The notes under the pieces: generated by a model
Told to the model about the DNA's origin: nothing
The model's database searches: none
What the model saw: the letters and a program-made list of their open reading frames with translations, nothing else
Shown here: in pieces, positions 44,330-54,000 of the stretch
Position numbering within the stretch: the stretch's first letter is position 1
Layout: every line of letters starts with the position of its first letter
Made by a program: the position numbers and the translations under genes
DNA from: a virus
Reading direction: 5' to 3' (one strand)
DNA: 64,000 nucleotides
Virus record (IMG/VR): IMGVR_UViG_3300042307_001412
Coordinates: 27,134-91,133 of that record

Positions 44330-44380
44330 TTCACAATTCTCCCATATTTTTATTGGTTTGAAGGACAATAAATGATAACA

Positions 44381-44914
44381 CTAGCCAGCGTCAACAATCA
44401 TGTGAATCCTATGAGTGGAGCCATTGTTGTCGACTCTGTGAACCCTGTTGGTGTTGTCTATCACCCAAATCTCCCCTGGTTTTAAATTCTTAGAAATACC
44501 ACCAACCGTGAATGTGCAGGAGCTATTTGTGACAATAGGTATGTGTATTCTGTGAGTGTTTCTGGTGACCACCCCCTGGTCTTTATGCGGCTTAATAATC
44601 CCTCCAGGGTTCATCCTTGTCAACATCGAGGACGTTTCTGAAACTTGACCAATGGATTCTCCTGCAATTTTGCATATTTCCATTATGTCCGAACTGAATT
44701 GTTCGTAATGTTGGTGCTTTTCTGGACTGTACTCATTGGACTTTGGAGAATACTTCAACGGGATTGTCTCGGTGTGATAACTGGCTATCCCCCCTGTGTT
44801 TTTTCTACCCTTATATTCACTCCAATCTAGGTCATTGAAGGATAAAACCTTATTCAGTAGATTCTGAAAGTCTGGGAAAATTCCCACATATCTAAATGCT
44901 TCATTTTCTTTCAT
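44381..44914 (-). CDS. Asp/Asn beta-hydroxylase-like 2-oxoglutarate oxygenase
   Basis: 177 residues. NPGGIIKPHKDQG (His110, Asp112) and GEIWVIDNTNRVHRVDN (His159), with Arg169 in THRIHMIVD, match the aspartyl/asparaginyl hydroxylase fold that hydroxylates Asp or Asn side chains in proteins. It is encoded just downstream of the major capsid gene and its terminator, suggesting a virion or host-protein target. Third oxygenase of the window. Confidence 0.85.
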   Translation of the reverse strand: MKENEAFRYVGIFPDFQNLLNKVLSFNDLDWSEYKGRKNTGGIASYHTETIPLKYSPKSNEYSPEKHQHYEQFSSDIMEICKIAGESIGQVSETSSMLTRMNPGGIIKPHKDQGVVTRNTHRIHIPIVTNSSCTFTVGGISKNLKPGEIWVIDNTNRVHRVDNNGSTHRIHMIVDAG

Positions 44915-44930
44915 GAAATCATCCTATATA

Positions 44931-44978
44931 AAGCAAAAACCTCACGCCCCCATTGCTGGAAACGTGAGGTTTGCTTTT
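44931..44978 (-). terminator. Intrinsic terminator after the capsid gene
   Basis: AAGCAAACCTCACG stem with its complement (two-base bulge) and a T-rich tail on the minus strand. Confidence 0.75.
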
Positions 44979-44990
44979 ACTTGGTTTGAA

Positions 44991-46367
44991 TTACGCTTCT
45001 GGAGCTCCGTCGAAGTCAATCGAAACGAACGCTTCTGGACGCTTAACAGCGAGAGCAAGTCTCTGTTCTGCAAGAATCACGATTGCGTTGCGCACGAAGA
45101 AGTCTGAGTGCTGTTCCGAAATTCGGATTGAAGCCTGCTCGCGGTCGTACAGCTGTGCAGCAGTACCGAAGGCGCCGACGAGGCCGGTTCCTTCTGTCAT
45201 TGCTGGAGTGTCGATAACTGGCATTCTCCAAACGCGTGGCTCGCCACCCATTGCAACCGAAACTGCGATGAGGTATTGACCCTGCTCGTCCTTCGTCAAC
45301 TCGATGTCTTCCCAGTCGTTCGGGTGCAATACAACGCCCGATGGCTCGTAGTAAGCCAAGAACGAGAGTGTTGCGGCACGACGGATTGCATCAGCCTTGG
45401 TGTCTGCTACTGGAAGTGTTGCACCATCTGACCAGGCGTATGTCTGGATGTTTGGTGTGTTCAAAACGCCCAAGAGGTTCTCGCCAGCGCCGTCGCCATT
45501 GAGGATTTGGTTGTCTTCCAACAAACGAAGGCCGTACATCAATTCGTTGTCGATGATTGAACGCAGCTGTGGCTCATCGGCAAGGACGTTGCGGTGTGCA
45601 GCTTCCCAGTGTGCCAATGTGCGAACAGGAGCCTGCTCACCAACGAATGAGAATGATGACTGTGGCTTCAACGCGAATGCGTTGTTTCCACCGTTACGCT
45701 CTGCGATTGTTGATGCCGAGTTAACACCAGCAGCGTAGCCGTAACCCTCCTGGATAGGAGTGGTGAAACCGAGCTGACGGAAGTACTCAATAACAGCAGC
45801 AGTTGTTGTGCGAACTGGGAACAAGTCACGAACACGCTTTGTGCGCATTGGCTGTGTAATCATCGCATCGCGCTGTACTGAACCAAACGAGCCAAGACGG
45901 CTGTTTGTTACGTCAGTGCCAGGAAGTGCTGAGTAAACGTCCTTCACATTGTATGAACCAGATGTGAACGAAGCCTTTACCTGCCATGGTGCAACCATGT
46001 TTGCGCCGTTACGGCCGTTTGCGAGTGTCTTGAATTCAGCTGAGTCCAAGAACATTTCGCCGATTGACTTGATTTCACGGCTTGAAAGCTGTGCAACTTC
46101 TGCACTTGCTGCAGCGAATGAACCTGCAACACTTTCTGCTGGCTGTGAAGCCCAAGAATCAACGCTGTTCATTGTCTGCATACCGTCAATGAGGCTCTTG
46201 ATTTCCTTGATGTCTGACATGTTCTTGTCGAACGCTGTCTTCTGCTCAGGGGTGACGACAACTGTGCCGTCTTCTACACGGAATGAATCCGCAATGGCCT
46301 TATTATCGGCCATCTTTCCACGAAGTGCACCTTGCAGTTCGTTTAATCTTGCATTGTCTTGCGACAT
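44991..46367 (-). CDS. Major capsid protein, HK97 fold
   Basis: 458 residues. N-terminal delta-domain coiled coil at about 1-100, then the capsid domain with typical segments: VRDLFPVRTTTAAVIEYFRQ near 175, ELMYGLRLLEDNQILNGDGA near 284, GVVLHPNDWEDIELTKDEQG near 350, and a C-terminal strand-rich end (RRPEAFVSIDF). No separate prohead protease gene is adjacent. Ribosome site TAGGAG. A promoter-like TGTAAATCT with TATAAC lies upstream at about 46440-46475. Confidence 0.93.
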   Translation of the reverse strand: MSQDNARLNELQGALRGKMADNKAIADSFRVEDGTVVVTPEQKTAFDKNMSDIKEIKSLIDGMQTMNSVDSWASQPAESVAGSFAAASAEVAQLSSREIKSIGEMFLDSAEFKTLANGRNGANMVAPWQVKASFTSGSYNVKDVYSALPGTDVTNSRLGSFGSVQRDAMITQPMRTKRVRDLFPVRTTTAAVIEYFRQLGFTTPIQEGYGYAAGVNSASTIAERNGGNNAFALKPQSSFSFVGEQAPVRTLAHWEAAHRNVLADEPQLRSIIDNELMYGLRLLEDNQILNGDGAGENLLGVLNTPNIQTYAWSDGATLPVADTKADAIRRAATLSFLAYYEPSGVVLHPNDWEDIELTKDEQGQYLIAVSVAMGGEPRVWRMPVIDTPAMTEGTGLVGAFGTAAQLYDREQASIRISEQHSDFFVRNAIVILAEQRLALAVKRPEAFVSIDFDGAPEA

Positions 46368-46519
46368 GTTTTGCTCCTATTGGAATTGATTGAGGGTTGG
46401 GTTGTTAACTTTTATTGTGGCTTAGGTAAGCACCCAGCCCTAGTTATATAAAGTAACAGAGATTTACACCTTTTAGTGGAACTACTTTATTTGCAAACAA
46501 AAGTGTGTAAATGATTAAA

Positions 46520-47239
46520 TTAATCTTCTGTTAGTTCTTCTTGGATTGATTTTTTTCTTTTTAGTTTTCCTAGCTCTTCTCGTAAAACTGTTCTGATTAC
46601 ATTTCTTTCTTGCGCAGCTCTTCCTCTTCGCCCAAGCGAAGTTGTGCCGGCTAAACGGGCGTAATCACTCATGTTTGTGCATGGCATCCAAACTGCCCTG
46701 CCAGTTTTGGATATTCTTCTGCTTATCCCAATACACCCCATTTGACGCGAACGAGCACGAGCTGATTCTGGGTCAGTAAAAACATCTGGGTCGTTGTCTC
46801 TAACGTATTGAGGTCCAGTCATTGCCGCTTTTGCCATGCTCGCACCAAACATGTTCATTGTTGGGCCGCCAGAAACAGTTGAGCCGCTTGATACGGATGA
46901 GCCAACGGCTTGGGGTGGGGCGAACTGATTTGGGCCAGAAGTTATTCCTGGAGCAGAGCCGTTAATCCCCTGTATTGGCCGTTCATTAAGTTTTTCCCAA
47001 CCATCTCTTTTTTTCTTGCGTTTCTTACGACCTACTTCTTCTCTTTCTAAACGCCCTTCGAACGATGACTTCTCTTTCCATTTAGAAGTTTCGGCTCTAT
47101 TGGAAATTCGCTCCAAGGAATCCATTGAAGCACAAGGCATCCAATTCCCGTCTTCGTCTTTGTGTGCTCCTCTGCATCCAATCATTTCTGCAACACGAAG
47201 AGCTTCCATCTTCTTGACTAATTCTTTTTGCTTAGCCAT
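46520..47239 (-). CDS. Virion-associated protein with two Cys modules
   Basis: 239 residues with two copies of the module GC-x-G...WMPC-x2-M (residues about 20-42 and 176-203), a motif seen in many actinophage structural proteins; between them lies a disordered Pro/Gly/Ser-rich linker. C-terminus basic. Upstream of the capsid gene. Function unknown, possibly capsid decoration. Confidence 0.7.
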   Translation of the reverse strand: MAKQKELVKKMEALRVAEMIGCRGAHKDEDGNWMPCASMDSLERISNRAETSKWKEKSSFEGRLEREEVGRKKRKKKRDGWEKLNERPIQGINGSAPGITSGPNQFAPPQAVGSSVSSGSTVSGGPTMNMFGASMAKAAMTGPQYVRDNDPDVFTDPESARARSRQMGCIGISRRISKTGRAVWMPCTNMSDYARLAGTTSLGRRGRAAQERNVIRTVLREELGKLKRKKSIQEELTED

Positions 47240-47240
47240 C

Positions 47241-47966
47241 TTAGAATCGCTTCAGTCTTTGCTCTATAGCTTTGCTTATTCTTGTGCCATGGCTTAATTC
47301 TTGGTTTTCAGATATTGATTTAACTCTTCTCAGCGAGCGGTTGCTCGTGCAGCCAATTTCTGACTTCTCGTCAATAAATCGAGATATCTTTCTTGACATG
47401 CCAAATCCTGCTGTTTCTTGAATTTTCATAGATTCAAAGGATTGTTTGTATTCTGAGCGTTGGTCGATAAATTTTCCAGATTTAGTATCGATTGAGACTT
47501 TTTTACTTTTTGCCTCTTTTATCAAAGAAATCTTTTTAATTTTATTTTTGAAAGATTTTGCTCTGTAGTCGAACTTTGAGAATTCTGATGAATTTTTATC
47601 CACTTTCTCTGATTTAGTCTCAATTTCTGAATTCTTGTTAATTATGGTTCTACCAACAAAAATAGTTTTTGAAGCAAAAGTCTTCTTAATTACCTTTTCG
47701 GCAAATTCATTCAATTCTATTTTCTTTGACAATGTTTTATCAATAATTGATTTTGCTGCATTATCGCTAACAGACTTGAATGTAGTTGATTCAGTCCATT
47801 CTGGAGCTTTTATATCAGCTTCTGAAGAAACTGTCTTTTGGGCGTGCTCAGCCCAATCCGAACCCATTTCATGGAAACCATAAAAAGACAAAGAATCATC
47901 ACTTTTCACAACTAGTGCAAATGGAGTATCTCTGACTACATCTTTAATTACGAGTATTTCAGGCAT
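47241..47966 (-). CDS. Lys/Ser-rich hypothetical virion protein
   Basis: 241 residues. A short folded N-terminal region (EILVIKDVVRDTPFALVVKS) then a long Lys/Ser/Glu-rich region with repeated FKS/SEK units. A Cys-containing C-terminal segment (SEIGCTSNRSLRRVKS) echoes the Cys modules of its neighbours. AT-rich compared with surrounding genes. ATG overlaps the upstream stop by eight bases. Confidence 0.7.
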   Translation of the reverse strand: MPEILVIKDVVRDTPFALVVKSDDSLSFYGFHEMGSDWAEHAQKTVSSEADIKAPEWTESTTFKSVSDNAAKSIIDKTLSKKIELNEFAEKVIKKTFASKTIFVGRTIINKNSEIETKSEKVDKNSSEFSKFDYRAKSFKNKIKKISLIKEAKSKKVSIDTKSGKFIDQRSEYKQSFESMKIQETAGFGMSRKISRFIDEKSEIGCTSNRSLRRVKSISENQELSHGTRISKAIEQRLKRF

Positions 47967-49989
47967 TTGTTCCACCTTTGAGTACTTCAACAATGCTTCT
48001 CTTGCTGTTAGAAAGTGTTTCTAGTCGGTTTTTGTATAAAGTTTCTACTATCGACAAGTGTGTCTTTTCTCCGGCCGAGAGACCATCTTTTTCGAATCTT
48101 CTACGTAGCTCATTCATCTTAAAAGAGCGTGCCCTCTTGAGTAGGGCTTCAATGTGTTTTCTATACGCAACCTGCTGGTCCTGTTTCAAGTTGTTGTAGT
48201 ACTCGGAGTACCTGGCACCGTTTGAACCCTGGTAAAAACCAGCGATGGTCATTTTTGTTCTCTTGGATATTTGAATCTTGTCAAGGTCAACCAACCCAGA
48301 GGTCACGTTCTGTGCAAGCATCGGCACTGCGCCTTCAGGGGTTGTTAATGGGTAAATTGAAGAACTTGGTCTGTCTCTTTGGTCTGTCAAGAAATCAGAA
48401 ATCATTATCGTAGCAACATCTTCTGGCTTGAGGTCCGAGAACTTTACGTCAGGGCTAAATTTTGCGCCCTTTAGCGCTGTTTCGACATCTTCTCGGATAT
48501 ATCTTCTCTTATCAGACGGCTTGTCAGCAAAGATTACGTCAGGGGATTGTAGGCCAAGATGTTGCTGAACATCTGACGCAAATCTTTCAGCCAAGTGCTG
48601 ATACTTGTCTGGAGATGAGTAAAGAAAGTATTTATCTGCGCCAATCGTTAGAAGAGACTGGTTGTTTGCAAGTTTTCTTTCCTGTATAAGCTTGCTGTTC
48701 GACAATAGTTTTGGCATGATTTCCGCTGAAACCATAGATATCGAGCCACCAGCAGAGATGTGTTCAATTGCAGCTTCAAGTGAGGTTATTTTCTTCCCAG
48801 TTTGAGCATTTGATGACGACTGTCTCGCAACGGCTGCACTTTCTCCTGCAGGAGCTTTTGGCCTTCTTTTTCCGGAGAAAGCCTCTGTGGCCCAACGAAA
48901 TTTACCTTTTACTATCTCGTTTGGATTCTTTAGTCCTATAAAGTTTTCCGAGTATCTAATTCCATCACCCGTTTCGTCTGCAACCATCTTCAGCTTCGAT
49001 GCAGGGTCGGATGTTGACTGCGACTCAATTGCCGTATTGACAGTGCGACCAAGTTTCCTTCTCTCACCAACTGAAAGCTTTCTTGCCTTCTCTAGCGTGA
49101 TTGTGGAGCCACCAGGCAAAACATAGACAAGAGACTTAACGCCAGTATTCGAAAGAAGTCCAAGCTCGTCGTTGCCTATGTCATCTGGAGAAAGAGCTGA
49201 AAGGATGTATGTTGCGCCTTCCATGTCTCTGTTATCCGGGATTGCTCTCAAAACCTTTGCAGGGACTACTGGCTCTAAAACAAAACCGTCTCTTCTAACC
49301 ATTCTTGTAGCCTTGCCGTTATATCCACCAATTTCTGAAACCATTCCTTTTACTTGTTCAGCAGCAGAACGTGGATTATCAAGAGATACTTTTGGAATCT
49401 GTGGCTTGCGTGATTCAATCAGATTTCCAGGCAGGTCGCCACCGGTAAGAGGTTTTCCTGTTACGGGCTCTGGTTTTGCTGGTCCGCGTCCTGCGCGTCG
49501 AAGAGCAGCAACGAGCATCCTTAGTGGTGACGGAATATCAAAAAGTTTTGCTCCGCAAGTTGATAGACGAGAGTCAGTAAATCTTCCACCGTACTGGTAG
49601 CCCTCTGGACATCTGTAGCCACGATTTTGTCCTGGCTTTGAACCACCGACACCACCAGGCTTTCCAGGGGTAAGTGTTCTGTATATAGCAGAACGAACTG
49701 GAGAACGAATTGGGTCTGAGTCTCCGGGTATAGCAAGGCTTCTCAATGTTGAACCAATGCGTGATGCTTTTGTCTGTATCTCTACAGAGTCAAATGCACT
49801 CTTTCTGAGTATTCTGTCCGTGCCATTACGCTTGGATAAAGCCTTGAATGACACTACATTTTCAGAAAGCTTCATTCTTGAGCGCGCAATATTATGCAGA
49901 TTCTTTGCATCAATATCTGCAATTACGATACGCGCGACAACTACGGCACGCTCAGGGCAGCATGGCAATGAGCCATCAATTTCACTCAT
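47959..49989 (-). CDS. Large virion-associated protein
   Basis: 676 residues. N-terminus MSEIDGSLPCCPERAVVVAR; a Cys module RCPEGYQYGGRFTDSRLSTC near 131-150 (also found in the 2,632-residue protein). The C-terminal region (ATIMISDFLTDQRDRPSSSI near 550) weakly recalls kinase-like minor capsid proteins, but I cannot confirm it. Overlaps genes on both sides by eight bases, as in a compact structural operon. Confidence 0.65.
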   Translation of the reverse strand: MSEIDGSLPCCPERAVVVARIVIADIDAKNLHNIARSRMKLSENVVSFKALSKRNGTDRILRKSAFDSVEIQTKASRIGSTLRSLAIPGDSDPIRSPVRSAIYRTLTPGKPGGVGGSKPGQNRGYRCPEGYQYGGRFTDSRLSTCGAKLFDIPSPLRMLVAALRRAGRGPAKPEPVTGKPLTGGDLPGNLIESRKPQIPKVSLDNPRSAAEQVKGMVSEIGGYNGKATRMVRRDGFVLEPVVPAKVLRAIPDNRDMEGATYILSALSPDDIGNDELGLLSNTGVKSLVYVLPGGSTITLEKARKLSVGERRKLGRTVNTAIESQSTSDPASKLKMVADETGDGIRYSENFIGLKNPNEIVKGKFRWATEAFSGKRRPKAPAGESAAVARQSSSNAQTGKKITSLEAAIEHISAGGSISMVSAEIMPKLLSNSKLIQERKLANNQSLLTIGADKYFLYSSPDKYQHLAERFASDVQQHLGLQSPDVIFADKPSDKRRYIREDVETALKGAKFSPDVKFSDLKPEDVATIMISDFLTDQRDRPSSSIYPLTTPEGAVPMLAQNVTSGLVDLDKIQISKRTKMTIAGFYQGSNGARYSEYYNNLKQDQQVAYRKHIEALLKRARSFKMNELRRRFEKDGLSAGEKTHLSIVETLYKNRLETLSNSKRSIVEVLKGGTNA

Positions 49990-50641
49990 AATCCCCACCG
50001 CAGCATTCTGCAGACTTGCGACCAGAAGGGATTTCAAACTTTACGGTTTCGCCTTTTTCGTCTTCACCCTCCATTTCCCAGTTATTGTCATCCCTGAGCA
50101 ATTCTGCAAACTTTGGTTCCATCTCAATGAAGTCACGCAAAACGCTAAAAGCGTGAAGAATGTCTGATTCGGTTACTACGTCATTTGGCTTTTTGTCATT
50201 AGCGCCTTTGAATTCATGGAAGAAAACATCATCTTCGTAGTACGAGTCATTTAATGACTTCTTTGCAGTTCTCTTTGCGGCGCTGCGGAGATGGCTGGCA
50301 AACTCAGTGTTCGTCCAATTTCTCTTCTTGAGCTTTCCGCGGCAATTCTTCATGCCCGGATGATGGCATCCCTCGTTTGGCCAAAGACCAGTTGTTTCAT
50401 GATGTAACCATGCGCAAATATTGTTCAATGGGTATAGCTCTGGGTGGTTTGCAAGAATCACTCGGCAACGACGGAATCCGCCTGGTTTGCGCATGATTGG
50501 TCGCCAGTAGCGTAAAAGTCTTTCTAGGTTTCCACGACGAGGGCCGTATCCACGGAGCAGGTCGCCAGTAACCAGCTCTTGAGGGATTATTCCGCCAAGA
50601 GGGTCGAGTTTCACTTCGTTATTTTCGAATTCAGAACTCAT
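49982..50641 (-). CDS. Conserved phage hypothetical protein
   Basis: 219 residues. DLLRGYGPRRGNLERLLRYW and then RPIMRKPGGFRRCRVILANH (about 27-66) form a distinctive conserved block I recognise from actinophage genomes; a His/Cys cluster (CHHPGMKNCRGKL) follows. Situated between structural genes, so probably virion-related. The second ATG (50641) with GAGG upstream is chosen. Confidence 0.7.
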   Translation of the reverse strand: MSSEFENNEVKLDPLGGIIPQELVTGDLLRGYGPRRGNLERLLRYWRPIMRKPGGFRRCRVILANHPELYPLNNICAWLHHETTGLWPNEGCHHPGMKNCRGKLKKRNWTNTEFASHLRSAAKRTAKKSLNDSYYEDDVFFHEFKGANDKKPNDVVTESDILHAFSVLRDFIEMEPKFAELLRDDNNWEMEGEDEKGETVKFEIPSGRKSAECCGGDYE

Positions 50642-51065
50642 TGCCATCCTCGTGTTTATTTGCGGAATTGTCTACCTTATAATCTACCATTTTAATGAGA
50701 CTCTTATTATTTATAAAGTCAATTGCTCGTGCATTCTTCTTTTCGAGCTTCACTTTTGTTTCACCAACTGTTGACAGTGTTGTTATGCCCTCAAGAACTT
50801 CTTTTTCTATTTCGACATCTTTCTTGATGAACGTCTCATACCACTTGCCCTTTGTTGGATTCTTGGGAGCATCCCATAGAGAACGATGAAACTTGGTGTT
50901 TCTAATCTTGTTTAATCCTTGCGCTTTTGAAGCCCATGAAAAGAAGTGAATCTTTACAGAAGAGCCATCTGGCCTAACGATTGCTCCGTCCTTTTCTCCA
51001 GCCTTTGCGTCCACGTCGTAGTAAACCTTATTGCCGTCGTATGTTCCAACAAGTACAGCTTTCAT
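50631..51065 (-). CDS. Hypothetical structural-operon protein
   Basis: 144 residues: a beta-rich N-terminus (AVLVGTYDGNKVYYDVDAKA) and a helical, Lys-rich C-terminus. Two bases after the 2,632-residue gene upstream; overlaps the next gene. No family recognised. Confidence 0.7.
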   Translation of the reverse strand: MKAVLVGTYDGNKVYYDVDAKAGEKDGAIVRPDGSSVKIHFFSWASKAQGLNKIRNTKFHRSLWDAPKNPTKGKWYETFIKKDVEIEKEVLEGITTLSTVGETKVKLEKKNARAIDFINNKSLIKMVDYKVDNSANKHEDGNEF

Positions 51066-51067
51066 GA

Positions 51068-54000
51068 TTAGTCGACCATCAAATCTAATTGTCCGCTTTT
51101 TCTGATGCTGTCAAGTGTTTTCTTTAGTTCTGCTTCAACTTCTGCATCGATGTTTCTTTTAATTATCTCATCAACCCTGGTTGTTGGACTGGCTGTTTTG
51201 TCGTAAGAGCGAGGGTTCTCGATGTTTATTCCCTGTGGGTGAGCGAACTTAACATAACCAACTCCCATGCCTTCATACTTCTCTTTAATCTTCTTGGCGG
51301 CGCGGTACTCCTTGAGCTTGACCATGCTTGCCGTATTCAGTGGTTTGCCCCCAGATATTGAATAGAAGTAGGCAACCTCTTCTGGCGTGAATCCAAGTTT
51401 CTCAAGTTTTGATGCAAGCGACCTGTCGTTCACCACATCTGAGATATCTTCTGATTCAGCAATCTTGGCCACCTTTGAATACGGGTAGTGAATTCCCTCA
51501 ACTTCATTCTTCTTGAATCCACCAAGAATCTGAGCCTCAAATGGCTCATGGGAACGAGCCGATGAGTCAACTGACCCAACTGGTGCCATCTTTCCATTTT
51601 CATCCATTGACGCATTGACGGAAGAAAAGTTCTTATCCATCTTTGCTCCGAGTAGATGAAGCATTGCTTCAGTGTTCTGTTTCTTTGAAGAAATTCCGTC
51701 AGCATTCATGATTGCGTCGGCAATGTCGTCAGGGTCGTTGGAGTTCATCGCTACTGGTCTGTGCGCCGACTGTAGAGCCTCTCCACGCCCATAGGCGGTG
51801 CGATTAGACACTTCAGGCTTAAGGATTACCTCTATTTCTCCGAGTGCAGTAAGACCGTCGCCAACCACGTCATTATCGCCAATCTCAAAGATTGCATCAC
51901 TTCCGATGTTCCCCTTGCCAGATGCGGCTATCTGCCTCTTCTTCTCTTCGTTGTGTGAACGATGCACAACATATCCGCTTACTGGTTTTGCAGAGTTTGG
52001 GGTTGATTTGCTAATACCAATTCTGCTGTTGTACTCATCTCTAAATGCATCAGATGAGCGGCCAGCTCTTTTCCCAGAACTGAAAGCAGAATCCCCAAAT
52101 GGGTCGTATTCTGTTTTTGCTGGTGTGTAATCGTTCTCATTGTAACCATCAAATGGGTCATCATATTCACTTGATGCTGGTAGTGACTCGGAGCCAAAAC
52201 GACTACGCAGCTCAGCGAGGTCTGGTCCATCACTAATACCATCTTCGCCAATACCATCTTCGGTGTTTTTTTTCTTTTTTAGTTTTTTGAATTTCTTTCC
52301 AACTTTGTCTCTGGCTGAACCGACTATCTCGCCAGCATTTTCCAAAAGTTCAGCCCCCTCACCGCGTATGATGTCACCAAATTCATCAAGCCTCTGCTTG
52401 TTCTCATCTGTAACGACTCGCTCATCAATAAAATCTGAAGCAATAGTCCAAGCGTCTGCAAGCTTGTCCACCACTGGGTCCGGAAGGCCATTTGGTGCGA
52501 CTCTGTCCACGGCGGACATTGCAACATCCATTTGGTTTTGAGTTATCTTCCCTCTTTGAACTGCTTCTTCTAGACCACGCTCGGCAACTTCTCTTCCAGC
52601 TCTTCTGGCAACGTCAACTGCAAGCGCGGTTGCAAAACCAACAGGACCACCAGCCGCAAGAGCGCCAGCCATATTCACGCCGTACTTAACGCGTTCACGA
52701 GTGTCTTCGTCTGCTCCAGAACGCTTCAGAACTGCGTCCAACACTCTTCCTGTTGCGCGACTGCCAGCAATTCCGGCAACTCTCTGTGTTTTACTTGGCT
52801 TGTTCGTGGTTCGACGGCCAGACGAAAATCTATCGCCTACCATGACCCCTGTTGTCCCAGTAAATTTGTCTGATATGCCAACGCTCTTTTGAGCATTTTT
52901 GCTCATTCGCGCTAGTTCTTGTGGCCACAGTTCAAGTGTTGACGGTCTGCCTAACTGCTCTTCTGTTCCGGAAGCATTCATTTCAATATATGCATGTGGC
53001 ATATTTGAATGCATTTGATAATTAAATCCCTCGCCTTTTGCAATTCTTCTCACGGCCGATTCCGCTCCAGTAGATGAGCTGTATTCTCCGGGTTTAAAGA
53101 AATGTTTTGCACCAAGTTCTTTTAGTGCTGTTCTGACCATTTCATTTGAATCACCGTCTTCTGTTGTTTTTACAACCTGAAAACTACCCTTTGGCATCTT
53201 TATTCCGCCACCTGGTTTAGGTGTTAAGACGGTGTCAACTGGGAAAAGAGAATCTACGCTGTCTGGATTATTTTCCAATACATCTCTAAGTCGAACAACT
53301 ATCACATTCGAACCTGGTTTTTGTTGGCGAGCAATATGACCACCAGCCATATGGTTGAGCGCAAAGTGTATAGTGTGTCTTTGGACGGTTACCTTTTCTC
53401 CTGAATCAGAGGTCAATTCATAGGCGCTAAGTGGTTTAAGTATTATGTTCCCGTCAGCGTCCAGTGGTGGGTCGTACTGAGTTTCGTGAACCAAGTACAA
53501 ATCATCCACACCAATCTTGTCCAGACCCTCTTTCCGTTCTTGCAAAAGGTCGTCCTCAGAGAAAGATATTCCTTCAATAGATTTTTCTCTTTCTTCAGCA
53601 ATAAGCTTCAAACCAATTTCAGAAAGCCTGTCGAACTCTTTTGCTGCGTCATCATCACCACGAACAGACGCATAAAGCAATGCGTCAACATTTGTTGACC
53701 TTCCAGGACTTCCTCCTTCACTGAGGTGCGCGGCGCGGGCAGCTACCCACTTCTCAGCAAGTTCCTGTCCTTTATCACTTGTTCTATCCAGACCGGTTAT
53801 GGCGTAAGGATTTATCGGCACATTTTTTATCTCAGTGTCTGACTCCATTTCAAAATCATTAGTCGGACCACCGAATACGACAGACTCCCCTCCAATGTCG
53901 TATACATCAAATGCCTTCCTTTCTTCTCCGAATCGTCCTTCCTTTTTTGCAAATCCTTGAGTTGGAGATTTTTTAAGGTCTCCAGGTTTTAGCGTTCTCT

